Below are positions 1-6,247 of a stretch of DNA of 6,247 nt, one piece after another. Below the pieces are notes generated by a model. The model was not told the origin of the DNA. It did no database searches and saw only the letters and a program-made list of their open reading frames with translations. A program made the position numbers and the translations under genes. The DNA lies in contig DHMO01000044.1 in the NCBI GenBank assembly GCA_002405835.1, positions 1 to 6,247 on the forward strand, in the 5' to 3' direction. The stretch is from Lentisphaeria bacterium UBA4640. GTDB taxonomy: Bacteria; Verrucomicrobiota; Lentisphaeria; Victivallales; UBA1829. The first letter of the stretch is position 1. Each line of letters begins with the position of its first letter.

Positions 1-1
1 T

Positions 2-85
2 TACAGAAAATTCGTTACACTGATGGAGGGAAAGCTCGGGCACCGCAAATATCTTGTGCTGACTGTTGAAGAACGGGGAAAATGA
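2..85 (+). CDS. C-terminal end of an unidentified protein (5' partial)
   Basis: Reading from base 2, 27 codons stay open and end at TGA 83-85. The tail includes the run LMEGKLGHRKYLVLTVEERG, a natural-looking mix of hydrophobic and charged residues, whereas the other two plus frames stop earlier or give less protein-like sequence. The stop lies 30 nt before the response regulator ATG and only about 13 nt before that gene's ribosome binding site, so this gene is probably the upstream member of the same operon. I do not recognise the family from this fragment; the start and most of the gene lie outside the window. That it is coding is an inference from frame, composition and spacing. Confidence 0.5.
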   Translation, partial: YRKFVTLMEGKLGHRKYLVLTVEERGK

Positions 86-98
86 ATTATATTACATC

Positions 99-107
99 AA
101 GGAGGAG
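99..107 (+). promoter_or_regulatory. Ribosome binding site of the response regulator
   Basis: AAGGAGGAG is a near-perfect anti-16S match ending 8 nt before the ATG at 116. It fixes that start and implies strong initiation. The short gap before it (86-98) is AT-rich, but no convincing -35/-10 pair was seen, so the response regulator may be read from a promoter further upstream. Confidence 0.85.
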
Positions 108-115
108 AACCGGCT

Positions 116-784
116 ATGAAAATTCTGATTATCGAAGACGACAAGGCAACTGCAGAATTTGTCGCGAAGGGGCTTCAGGACGCCGGTTACCAGACCGGAC
201 ATGCGGATGATGGCGTTCGCGGGTTCGAAATGGCGAAAAACGGAACGTTCGATCTGGCGGTTGTCGATATCATGCTGCCCGGACTTGACGGACTGGCGGT
301 GATCCGCGGAATCCGCGGGGCGGGAATCGAAATGCCGCTGATCGTGCTCAGCGCAAAAGATTCGGTCGAGAGCAAAATCAGCGGACTTGACTGCGGCGGA
401 GATGATTATCTCGCAAAGCCGTTTTCGTTCGGCGAACTGCTCGCCCGCATTCAGGCGCTTCTGCGGCGTGCAGCACGGGCCGCGGAACCGACGCGCCTGA
501 CGGTGGGCGATCTGACAATGGATCTGCTGCACCGTGAAGTCCGGCGCGCAGGGGAGACGCTCGATCTTCAGCCGCTTGAATTTCAGCTTCTCGAATACCT
601 GATGCGCAATCATGGACGGGTGGTCACGCGGACCACGATCCTGGAACATGTCTGGAAATACAACTTCGATACGCAGACCAATATTGTGGAAGCGGCGGTG
701 TTCCGTCTGCGTGAAAAGATCGACAAGCCGTTTGAGAAGAAGATGCTGCGCACGGTCCGGGGGTTCGGATATGTCCTGGAATAA
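116..784 (+). CDS. OmpR/PhoB-family DNA-binding response regulator
   Basis: A 222-residue cytoplasmic transcription regulator of the usual two-domain length. The receiver domain (about 1-118) carries the acidic pair D8/D9 after the MKILIIED strand, the phosphoacceptor D51 in VVDIMLPG, the switch residue S79 in VLSAKD, and K101 in the LAKPF motif. The C-terminal winged helix (about 128-222) has the family hallmarks LDLQPLEFQLLEYL, the recognition-helix region around TNIVEAAVFRLREKI, and the terminal VRGFGYVLE hairpin. Phosphorylation at D51 by the overlapping downstream kinase is expected to promote dimerisation and promoter binding. The receiver has GLDCGGDDY where GLDAGADDY is more usual, which is harmless. 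Its targets cannot be told from the window. The general style resembles CusR/IrlR-like regulators, but that is not proof of metal sensing. Confidence 0.95.
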   Translation: MKILIIEDDKATAEFVAKGLQDAGYQTGHADDGVRGFEMAKNGTFDLAVVDIMLPGLDGLAVIRGIRGAGIEMPLIVLSAKDSVESKISGLDCGGDDYLAKPFSFGELLARIQALLRRAARAAEPTRLTVGDLTMDLLHREVRRAGETLDLQPLEFQLLEYLMRNHGRVVTRTTILEHVWKYNFDTQTNIVEAAVFRLREKIDKPFEKKMLRTVRGFGYVLE

Positions 785-2387
785 AATGCTGTTCCATTCG
801 CTGAAATCTCGGACGGTTCTGCTGTATGGGCTGCTGTTCCTTGTTTCGTACACGATTATTTTTGTGATTGTATATCTGCATCTGCGCCGGGCGGAACAGG
901 AGGAGACGGACTGGCGGCTGCACCGGATTTTCAGCGCGTTCGAATACCGTTATTTCACGGGAGAGGAACTGCGGAACTCATTGATTGTCCTCCCGAAATT
1001 TTCGCGCATTCCGAAAGAGTTTTTTCAGCATGTCGCGGAGGAAGTCGCCGGGTTCCAGCCGGTTCTCGCGTGCCGCGAAACGCGGAACCGCGACCGCTAT
1101 ATCGTTTTCGGATTCCGGGGAAATGAGATATGGCAGGTGACCTATGAGACGGAGCCGCAGCATTTCAGCAAGGAGCGGATTCTGCCGGAGGGACACACTG
1201 CCGTGCTCGCAAAAGATTTTGCACAGGAATCGTTCGGCGAGGGGGCGCGGCTGGTTTCCCTGCTGATGGACAAAAACAACCGGATTCTTGCCGCTTCCCC
1301 TTCCGTCGAACCGGACCGGGAGCGTTTCTGCAGATTTCATTACACGCACAGCTCCGCGCGTCTTCATTACGGCGACATGGAGAATTCGCGCGGACGCCGC
1401 ATCCGTCTTGCGTGGAAGAGTCTTCCGGACGGCAACATGCTGGTGATCGGGCTCAATCAGCATGCGGCGGATGAGAATCTGGACCGGATCGTGAATGCAT
1501 TCTGGGGTGTCGGCGCGGCGGTGTTTGCGCTGAGCATTCTCTGCGCATGGATACTCTCCTGCCGCATGGTGCGCGGGATTCAGCGTGTGGGCAAGGCGGC
1601 GGACCGCATCGCGGCGGGGGATTACTCGTGCCGCGTGCCGCTGAACAACGACGGATGCGAAATCGACTCGCTGGTTGTCAGCTTCAACGCCATGACGGGC
1701 AACACGGAAACGCTGATGTCGGAACTGCGCACGATTGCGGATGATATCGCGCATGATCTGCGAACGCCGCTGACGCGCATGATCGGACGGTCGGAAGTGA
1801 CTGTTTCGGGGAATCCCACGCTGGAAGATGCGCTCAACACGCTGGGCGACAACACGGAGGAGTGCCGCGTGATGCTCGTGCTGATCAACCAGATGCTGGA
1901 AATTTCAAAAACGGAATCCGGCGCAATCGTTCCGGAACGGCGGGAGCTGGATCTCTCCGCACTGCTGGAGCACTCGGTGGAGCTGTTCCGTCTTCCGGCG
2001 GAGCAGAAGGGACAGGAGATCGTTCTGAACCTTCCGGAGCGTCCGGTCCATTTCTGCGGCGATTCGGTCAAACTGCAGCGCCTGGCGGGGAATCTGCTGG
2101 ACAACGCCATGAAGTTTACGCCGCCGCAGGGACGCATTACGGTTGCGCTGGAGCAGAGCGCGCGGGAGATTATTCTGCGTGTTTCGGATACCGGTTGCGG
2201 CATTCCCGCGGAGGAGCGCGAGAAGGTGTTCAAGCGTTTCTACCGTGCGGACTCGAGCCGTCATCTTCCCGGAAACGGGCTCGGACTCGCGCTGGTTCAG
2301 GCGATTGCGAAGGCGCACGGAGGTTCGGTCGGTCTGGAAAGCGAACCGGGACGCGGCAGCACGTTCACCGTGCGGTTCCCCGTGTAA
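771..2387 (+). CDS. Membrane sensor histidine kinase with HAMP domain
   Basis: The partner kinase of the preceding regulator, 538 residues from the ATG at 771, which overlaps the regulator's end by 14 nt. An in-frame ATG at 786 is an alternative start and would avoid the overlap. An in-frame ATG at 612 lies deep inside the regulator and is rejected. Order of parts: membrane helix 1 (about 15-37), an extracytoplasmic sensor region of about 200 residues, membrane helix 2 (about 243-263), HAMP (about 264-316), HisKA with phosphoacceptor H328 in IADDIAHDLRTPL, then HATPase_c with N box N441/N445 in NLLDNAMKF, G1 box DTGCGIP (473-479), F box KRFYRAD (488-494) and G2 box GNGLGLAL (501-508). All catalytic motifs are intact, so it should autophosphorylate and pass phosphate to D51 of the regulator. 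The sensor region matches no ligand-binding fold I recognise; it contains a C187/H190/H193/H199 cluster. Confidence 0.94.
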   Translation: MSWNKMLFHSLKSRTVLLYGLLFLVSYTIIFVIVYLHLRRAEQEETDWRLHRIFSAFEYRYFTGEELRNSLIVLPKFSRIPKEFFQHVAEEVAGFQPVLACRETRNRDRYIVFGFRGNEIWQVTYETEPQHFSKERILPEGHTAVLAKDFAQESFGEGARLVSLLMDKNNRILAASPSVEPDRERFCRFHYTHSSARLHYGDMENSRGRRIRLAWKSLPDGNMLVIGLNQHAADENLDRIVNAFWGVGAAVFALSILCAWILSCRMVRGIQRVGKAADRIAAGDYSCRVPLNNDGCEIDSLVVSFNAMTGNTETLMSELRTIADDIAHDLRTPLTRMIGRSEVTVSGNPTLEDALNTLGDNTEECRVMLVLINQMLEISKTESGAIVPERRELDLSALLEHSVELFRLPAEQKGQEIVLNLPERPVHFCGDSVKLQRLAGNLLDNAMKFTPPQGRITVALEQSAREIILRVSDTGCGIPAEEREKVFKRFYRADSSRHLPGNGLGLALVQAIAKAHGGSVGLESEPGRGSTFTVRFPV

Positions 2388-2388
2388 G

Positions 2389-3777
2389 TCACGTTTCCGG
2401 GGCTTTGTGTACAAGCTCAATCTTTCTCCAGTGACCGGAACGGAAACGGAAATAGATGATCAGCGCTTCGGCGAGGGAAACGAAAATAAAGTACATCCAG
2501 ACGAAATGGACGGCGGGTCTGATGATCAGCGCGAGGACGACGAAGCCGGGAACGCCGAGTCCCCATGCGGTTGCAAGGTTGATCCTGAGGAGCGCTTTTG
2601 TGTCGCCCGCCGCGCGCAGGAGCGACCCGAAAATATAGCGTCCCGTATCGGAAATCAGCCAGATGCCCATGATGATCAGAATCTTCCACGCGTAATCGGC
2701 GACGAGGGAGAACGGCAGTTCCGGCGATGGCTTTGCCGGGGCGAAAAGATCAATCATCGGCCGTGAGAAGAAAATGTAGCAGATGAGCGCCGCAACGGTG
2801 TACCCGAAGGCGAGAATCCAGGTGCGGTAAGTCGTCGTTTCGGCAAGATCGCGGCTGCCGCGTCCGATGAACTGTCCGGAAAGAATCACATTTGCCTCAG
2901 CGAGCGAGACGAGCGGCATGAAGCTGACGGTGATAATCGACATGGAGATTGTCGTTGAAGCGAGCGCCATTTCGCCGAGTGTGCCGACGAGCAGAATCAT
3001 TGTGGTGAATTTGAGACTGTTGCTGAGGCGCTGGAAGCCGGAAGGTCCGCCGAGCGAAAAGATCTTGCGGAAGAGATCGCGGTCGAAACGCCGCCAGTCG
3101 CGTGTCGGATATTCATTCTGGTCGGGTTCGAAGAGAACGACGGCGGCAATGACGATGGTTCCGAGAATCAGCGAGAGGCTTGTTGCGATTCCCGCTCCGG
3201 CGATTCCGAGTTTCGGGAATCCGGCGTGTCCGAAAATCAGCAGCCAGTCGAGCAGAATGTTCAGAAGCGCGGCGCCGATATTGACGCAGGAGACCACGAG
3301 GGTGCGCCCGCGTCCCGCGTAGAATGCGAAGAACGGTGCGCCGATGCATTGCGCAATCTGTCCCGGAATCTGCGTAAGGAAATACGTGAATGCATATTGG
3401 AAAGTCTGTTCCCGGAGGGAGAATCCGAGCAGGATCCTTCCGAGCAGCGGCATTGCGAGGAGCATGACGGTGGAGCAGATCAGCGATGCCGTGACGCCGG
3501 TCCAGAGGACGTTGACACAGCGGTCTTTCTGTCTCGCTCCGAAGAGCTGGGCGGTGAGTGGACTGCAGTAGGTGAGCATGCTGATGAAGAAGACTGCGAG
3601 CGAGACGGCGAGGTTGCCGGCGGGCAGAGACGCCGCAATCTCTTCGGTCGAGCTGTTGCCGAGGAACTTGCGGTCGCAGAACTGCATGACAATTGTGCTT
3701 GCGGAGAAGAGAAACAGCGGGTATGCAATCCGCAGGATTTCGCGGTATCCGCCGGGTGCAGGATGCTGCTGTGTCAT
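2389..3777 (-). CDS. MATE-family multidrug/cation exporter
   Basis: A 462-residue inner-membrane antiporter, normal for the NorM/DinF-type MATE family, which exports organic cations or other compounds in exchange for H+ or Na+. About twelve hydrophobic segments are present. Family-like stretches include CDRKFLGN in helix 1 (34-41), QLFGARQKDR (77-86), NIGAALLNILLDWLLIFG (166-183), GIAGAGIATS (191-200) and LLRAAGDTKALLRIN (386-400). The ATG at 3777 is chosen because it makes ATGA with the cbiO stop (4-nt overlap). The frame stays open upstream to 3870, but that extension is Arg-rich and lies over cbiO. No good ribosome binding site precedes 3777, so translation probably depends on ribosomes finishing cbiO. 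It is the last gene of the minus-strand operon and ends 1 nt from the convergent kinase stop. Its substrate is not evident. Confidence 0.93.
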   Translation of the reverse strand: MTQQHPAPGGYREILRIAYPLFLFSASTIVMQFCDRKFLGNSSTEEIAASLPAGNLAVSLAVFFISMLTYCSPLTAQLFGARQKDRCVNVLWTGVTASLICSTVMLLAMPLLGRILLGFSLREQTFQYAFTYFLTQIPGQIAQCIGAPFFAFYAGRGRTLVVSCVNIGAALLNILLDWLLIFGHAGFPKLGIAGAGIATSLSLILGTIVIAAVVLFEPDQNEYPTRDWRRFDRDLFRKIFSLGGPSGFQRLSNSLKFTTMILLVGTLGEMALASTTISMSIITVSFMPLVSLAEANVILSGQFIGRGSRDLAETTTYRTWILAFGYTVAALICYIFFSRPMIDLFAPAKPSPELPFSLVADYAWKILIIMGIWLISDTGRYIFGSLLRAAGDTKALLRINLATAWGLGVPGFVVLALIIRPAVHFVWMYFIFVSLAEALIIYFRFRSGHWRKIELVHKAPET

Positions 3778-4481
3778 TCGAGTCCACACTGGAGAAGAAG
3801 TTCGTGCCGGTTCAGAATGTCGGCGGTCTTGCCGGAAGCGGCGATTTCCCCTTTCCGGAGGATTACGCATTCCGGACAGACCCTTGCGGCGAAGGTCAGG
3901 TCATGGGTCGCGATGATTTTCAGAACGGGAAGATTCTGCAGATGCGCGGCGAATTCCCGGGCGGAACGGGGATCGAGCATTGCGGTCGGCTCATCCAGCA
4001 GGATCGCCTCCGGATTCATCGCCAGGACTCCGGCAAGAGCGGCGCGCCGCTTTTCCCCGCCGGAAAGCTGCGTCACATCACGTTTGGCAAGCGGAAGAAT
4101 GTTCATCTGCTTCAACGCATTTTCGACGCGGTTCCGGATCTCCTCTTCCGGAAGGTCCAGGTTCGAGGGGCCGAATGCAACGTCTTCCTCCACGGTTTGC
4201 GAGAAGAGCTGGTGATCCGAGTTCTGAAACACCATGCCGATCTTGCGGCGGATCTGAGAGATGTTTTTCTTTTCGAGCGGCATTCCGTCCACGAGAATGT
4301 GTCCGGAATGAACGGGAATCAGCCCGACGATGCTTTCCAGCAGGGAGGATTTCCCCGCGCCGTTTTCCCCCAGGAGCGCAACGGCGGAACAGCGGTCCGA
4401 ATCGAAATCAAGTGTGAGACCGTTGACTGCACGAACTCCGCCGGCACGTTCCAGAGTCAGATTTTCCAGTTGAATTTTCAT
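3774..4481 (-). CDS. cbiO: ECF transporter ATPase CbiO (cobalt/nickel import)
   Basis: A 235-residue cytoplasmic ATPase of the group I energy-coupling factor importers. It shows Walker A GENGAGKSS (38-46), the Q-loop VFQN with Q86 followed by HQLFSQTVEEDVAFGP, which is typical of CbiO/EcfA proteins, the signature LSGGEKRRAALA (139-150), Walker B AILLDEP (159-165), the D-loop AMLDP (167-171) and the switch H193 in ATHD. The start at 4481 is chosen because GAGGAG (4488-4493) lies 6 nt upstream and the ATG forms a 4-nt ATGA overlap with the cbiQ stop. The upstream in-frame ATG at 4502 would overlap cbiQ further and ignore that site. The single ATPase presumably acts as a homodimer bound to the coupling helices of CbiQ. 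The downstream MATE gene begins within its stop codon. Confidence 0.95.
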   Translation of the reverse strand: MKIQLENLTLERAGGVRAVNGLTLDFDSDRCSAVALLGENGAGKSSLLESIVGLIPVHSGHILVDGMPLEKKNISQIRRKIGMVFQNSDHQLFSQTVEEDVAFGPSNLDLPEEEIRNRVENALKQMNILPLAKRDVTQLSGGEKRRAALAGVLAMNPEAILLDEPTAMLDPRSAREFAAHLQNLPVLKIIATHDLTFAARVCPECVILRKGEIAASGKTADILNRHELLLQCGLE

Positions 4482-5233
4482 AATATTCTCCTCAAAAGAC
4501 ATAACAGAACACTGAGAGTGATGACGATGCACCACTCCAGCGGCGAACCCTTTCCGCGGGCGGGAAGCGGTTTGCCTGCATGGAAAAGACGGCACTGCAT
4601 CGCGGCATAGACGGCGTCGGCATGAACAGCGCTTTTGATGAAGAGCCGTCCGGCGAGATTTCCCCATTCCCGGAGCGGGATGATTCTGCATTCCGGATTG
4701 CGCATGAAATAGGCGTTCCGCATGTTTCCCGCTTCCCGGGCGAGCAGGGCGAGGTAGCGGAACAGCTGCTGAAGAACGAGAATCAGCAGACAGGGAACAT
4801 GAAGGCACCGCAGAGCTCCGGCGAGATCCCCGAAGGCTGTTGTGGAAGAGAGAAGCAGCACCATGCCGACGGACGCCAGAGTTTTCGCAATCAGAACAAG
4901 CAAAGCGACCGTTCCGCCGGAAAGTTCAAATGAAAAGACGGTTATCGGCGTATGATCGAAGAAAAGATTGGCGATTCCTGTGCAGAGAATGAACGGCAGA
5001 GCCGGAATTATCCTGAACAGCAGAACGGAAACCTGGAGTTTCGCCGCCGCGGCAAGCAGAAAAGGAATCGCGGCGAACAGCACGGCTCCGGCAAGAGCAT
5101 ATCTGGAAAAGGAAACCGTCAGCACAAGGAACAGAATGGTGAAACATACTTTGGGCAAAGGAGCGCACCGGCAGAGAAAACTCTCTGCCGGCGCAGGAAT
5201 CAAAGAGAAAAAGCGGTCGGGAGAAATACTCAC
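4478..5233 (-). CDS. cbiQ: ECF transporter transmembrane coupling protein CbiQ
   Basis: A 251-residue T-component that links the substrate-binding CbiM to the ATPase. It has several membrane helices (about 31-40, 47-63, 73-92, 107-129, 147-163) and a last one near 233-249. Between them lies the amphipathic cytoplasmic part with the two family coupling segments: RYLALLAREAGNMRNAYFMR (159-178) and VYAAMQCRLF (208-217). In the second, relatives usually read AM-x-x-RGF; here Gly is replaced by Leu216. The start is GTG at 5233, which forms a GTGA overlap with the cbiM stop; upstream there is only a weak AAGAAAG, so initiation is probably coupled to cbiM translation. A perfect 10-bp hairpin lies at codons 15-22. 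The order cbiM-cbiQ-cbiO and the helix pattern support the call more than overall sequence, which is variable in this family. Confidence 0.9.
   Translation of the reverse strand: MSISPDRFFSLIPAPAESFLCRCAPLPKVCFTILFLVLTVSFSRYALAGAVLFAAIPFLLAAAAKLQVSVLLFRIIPALPFILCTGIANLFFDHTPITVFSFELSGGTVALLVLIAKTLASVGMVLLLSSTTAFGDLAGALRCLHVPCLLILVLQQLFRYLALLAREAGNMRNAYFMRNPECRIIPLREWGNLAGRLFIKSAVHADAVYAAMQCRLFHAGKPLPARGKGSPLEWCIVITLSVLLCLLRRIL
4488..4493 (-). promoter_or_regulatory. Ribosome binding site of cbiO
   Basis: On the minus strand GAGGAG is followed by a 6-nt AT-only spacer and the ATG at 4481. The site lies inside the last codons of cbiQ and decides between the 4481 and 4502 start codons. It gives cbiO its own initiation signal in addition to coupling through the ATGA overlap, whereas cbiQ and the MATE gene lack an obvious strong site. 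Confidence 0.8.
5168..5191 (-). repeat. Perfect 10-bp inverted repeat inside cbiQ
   Basis: The arms are CCGGCAGAGA and TCTCTGCCGG on the minus strand, with a GTTT loop. They are formed exactly by codons 15-22 of cbiQ (Pro-Ala-Glu-Ser-Phe-Leu-Cys-Arg). Three further pairs (5163-5165 with 5192-5194) can extend the stem past a 2-nt bulge. It lies about 43-66 nt downstream of the GTG start in the mRNA. No T-run follows, so it is not a standard intrinsic terminator. A role in mRNA stability or cistron balance is possible but is inference. Confidence 0.65.
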
Positions 5234-6216
5234 TTTGCGGCTTTCTTTCTTGACCGGCAGATGAAGTATCCCGCAGTTCCGAGAAGAACCGCGCAGATGA
5301 CCGCTCCGGCAACTCCGGCGAGCGAGGTTCCGAGCGGTGATTCATTGCCGGGAATCGCGTAGTCCGGAAGAACGGAAAACATCTCCGTCAACCGCGAGAA
5401 AAAGGAGTGAACCGCGCCGGAGGCTTCCAGTTCGGAAGAACCGGCGGTTTTCTCCAGAGACCATTCCAGTCCGTCGGGTTTGCCGGACGCCAGAAGGGAG
5501 AGCCCGCCTCCGAGAACCAGCGCGGCGAGTCCGAGAACCCATGAGAGACGCAGAACGGACGGTTTTTCCTCTTCCAGGCGGAGTTTTTCCGCATCGGGCA
5601 GGTTCTTCTGCACGAACAGGAGCACCGCCGCGGTTGCCAGCCCTTCTCCGGTTCCGATTGCCAGATGAATCGGAAGCATGGTCCCGGCAAACACGCCGAA
5701 CGGGAGTTCGGTAATTCCGGAGACGAGAGTTTCAAGCGTCACCGCAAGAGCGCCCAGTTCCAGCGAAACCAGACATGCCGCGAGCGAGGCGGCGATTATC
5801 CGTTTCCGGCTCATCGTTTTGCCTGCGAGGGGACGGAAGATGCAGGGATATGCAAGATAGCATCCGAAGAAGCCCATGTTGAAAAGATTGCATCCCCACG
5901 CCAGCAGACCGCCGTCGGCGAAGAACAGCGCCTGAACCAGCAGAATGCAGGCCATGACAAGGAACGCGGGGGCGGGTCCCAGCAGAGCCGCCAGAAGAAC
6001 GGCTCCGCCGATGTGTCCGCTGGAACCGGTTCCGGGGATTGCGAAGTTTATCATCTGCGCGGCAAAAACAAACGCTCCGGAGATTCCCATGAGCGGAATG
6101 CGTTTTTCCTGGAAGTTCTTCCGGATATCCCGGATGGCGAACCCCAGAACTCCCGCGGAGACCGCAATCATGGTCCCCCCGACTGCAGGTGAAAGCAAAG
6201 CATCGGCCATGTGCAT
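5230..6216 (-). CDS. cbiM: CbiM/NikM metal-binding membrane component fused to a PDGLE (CbiN/NikN-like) domain
   Basis: A 328-residue substrate-specific component of a cobalt/nickel ECF importer. The start MHMADALLSP at 6216 is the family N terminus: in known CbiM/NikM structures the terminal amine, His2 and an internal His bind the metal, and here the internal one is H68 in GTGSSGHIGG. Other family stretches are QMINFAIP (54-61), QALFFADGGLLAWGCNLFNMG (95-115, key residues D101 and N113) and HLAIGTGEGLATAAV (184-198). After a charged linker (about 203-222) come a helix (225-243), the motif PDGLEW (247-252), a soluble stretch ending in LPDY, and a final helix (about 295-318): this is a fused PDGLE domain that replaces a separate CbiN/NikN. 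A ribosome binding site lies 7 nt upstream; the other in-frame ATG, Met3, would remove His2. The sequence does not decide between Co2+ and Ni2+. Confidence 0.95.
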   Translation of the reverse strand: MHMADALLSPAVGGTMIAVSAGVLGFAIRDIRKNFQEKRIPLMGISGAFVFAAQMINFAIPGTGSSGHIGGAVLLAALLGPAPAFLVMACILLVQALFFADGGLLAWGCNLFNMGFFGCYLAYPCIFRPLAGKTMSRKRIIAASLAACLVSLELGALAVTLETLVSGITELPFGVFAGTMLPIHLAIGTGEGLATAAVLLFVQKNLPDAEKLRLEEEKPSVLRLSWVLGLAALVLGGGLSLLASGKPDGLEWSLEKTAGSSELEASGAVHSFFSRLTEMFSVLPDYAIPGNESPLGTSLAGVAGAVICAVLLGTAGYFICRSRKKAAK

Positions 6217-6223
6217 GAGAATA

Positions 6224-6230
6224 CTCCTTT
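6224..6230 (-). promoter_or_regulatory. Ribosome binding site of cbiM
   Basis: AAAGGAG on the minus strand, 7 nt before the ATG at 6216. Together with the required N-terminal Met-His it fixes the cbiM start. Only 31 bases are left before the window edge, so a promoter, cobalamin riboswitch or nickel-repressor operator, the usual controls of such operons, would lie outside if present. Confidence 0.8.
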
Positions 6231-6247
6231 ACATTCCGAAGAGTTCC

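Noticed and set aside
86..98. AT-rich stretch before the response regulator as a -10 promoter element
   Set aside because: No matching -35 element at proper spacing was found, and the preceding frame suggests an ongoing operon.
92..853. Open frame of 253 codons antisense to the response regulator
   Set aside because: It mirrors the strongly coding plus strand, has low-complexity Arg/His-rich composition and no family motif. Long antisense frames are common with this codon bias.
978..1754. Open frame of 258 codons antisense to the kinase
   Set aside because: Arg/His-rich shadow of the kinase frame, with no recognisable domain.
1928..1939. 12-bp perfect palindrome CGTTCCGGAACG in the kinase
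   Set aside because: One or two such palindromes are expected by chance in 6 kb; it is inside coding sequence and was not seen repeated as an operator.
2378..2402. CCCCG/CGGGG stem spanning the convergent stop codons as a bidirectional terminator
   Set aside because: Only 5 bp with a 15-nt loop, and no T-run on either side.
3226..4215. Plus-strand open frame of 329 codons across MATE and cbiO
   Set aside because: It covers two well-supported minus-strand genes and their ATGA junction; its Glu/Arg/Cys-rich composition is not that of a folded family.
3693..4610. Plus-strand open frame of 305 codons over cbiO and cbiQ
   Set aside because: A shadow of cbiO, whose motifs are all intact on the other strand.
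6229..6246. Possible end of a gene upstream of cbiM on the minus strand (Glu-Leu-Phe-Gly-Met-stop)
   Set aside because: Five codons are too few to support a gene, although a TAA overlapping the cbiM ribosome binding site would fit an upstream operon member.

Overview
The window is a compact, almost fully coding bacterial segment, moderately GC-rich with G/C-biased third codon positions and clear Shine-Dalgarno sites (AAGGAGGAG, GAGGAG, AAAGGAG). The organism is probably Gram-negative, because the sensor kinase has a large extracytoplasmic domain between two membrane helices. The style of the genes would fit a Lentisphaerota/Verrucomicrobiota-type gut or anaerobic bacterium, but that is only an impression and nothing here fixes the taxon. 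No RNA gene, insertion sequence, CRISPR array or phage gene was seen.

Layout. Plus strand: the last 27 codons of an unidentified gene (to 85), then an OmpR-family response regulator (116-784) overlapped by 14 nt by its membrane histidine kinase (771-2387). Minus strand, read from the right end: a cobalt/nickel ECF-type importer made of CbiM with a fused C-terminal PDGLE domain (6216-5230), CbiQ (5233-4478) and CbiO (4481-3774), followed by a MATE-family multidrug exporter (3777-2389). The two transcription units converge with a single base (2388) between the stop codons. No stretch over 300 bases lacks a gene.

How the genes work together. CbiM binds the metal ion through its N-terminal Met-His and a conserved internal His. 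CbiQ couples it to the CbiO ATPase, which powers uptake of Co2+ or Ni2+; the sequence does not settle which metal. All three junctions of the minus-strand cluster, including CbiO to MATE, are 4-nt stop/start overlaps (GTGA, ATGA, ATGA). The exporter is therefore apparently translated as the fourth cistron of a metal-import operon. The two-component system is a separate unit, and its signal and targets are not visible.

I found no clearly new system. The points most worth a second look are the MATE gene locked into the ECF operon, two strong hairpin-forming sequences inside cbiM and cbiQ coding DNA, an altered coupling motif in CbiQ, and a Cys/His cluster in the kinase sensor domain.
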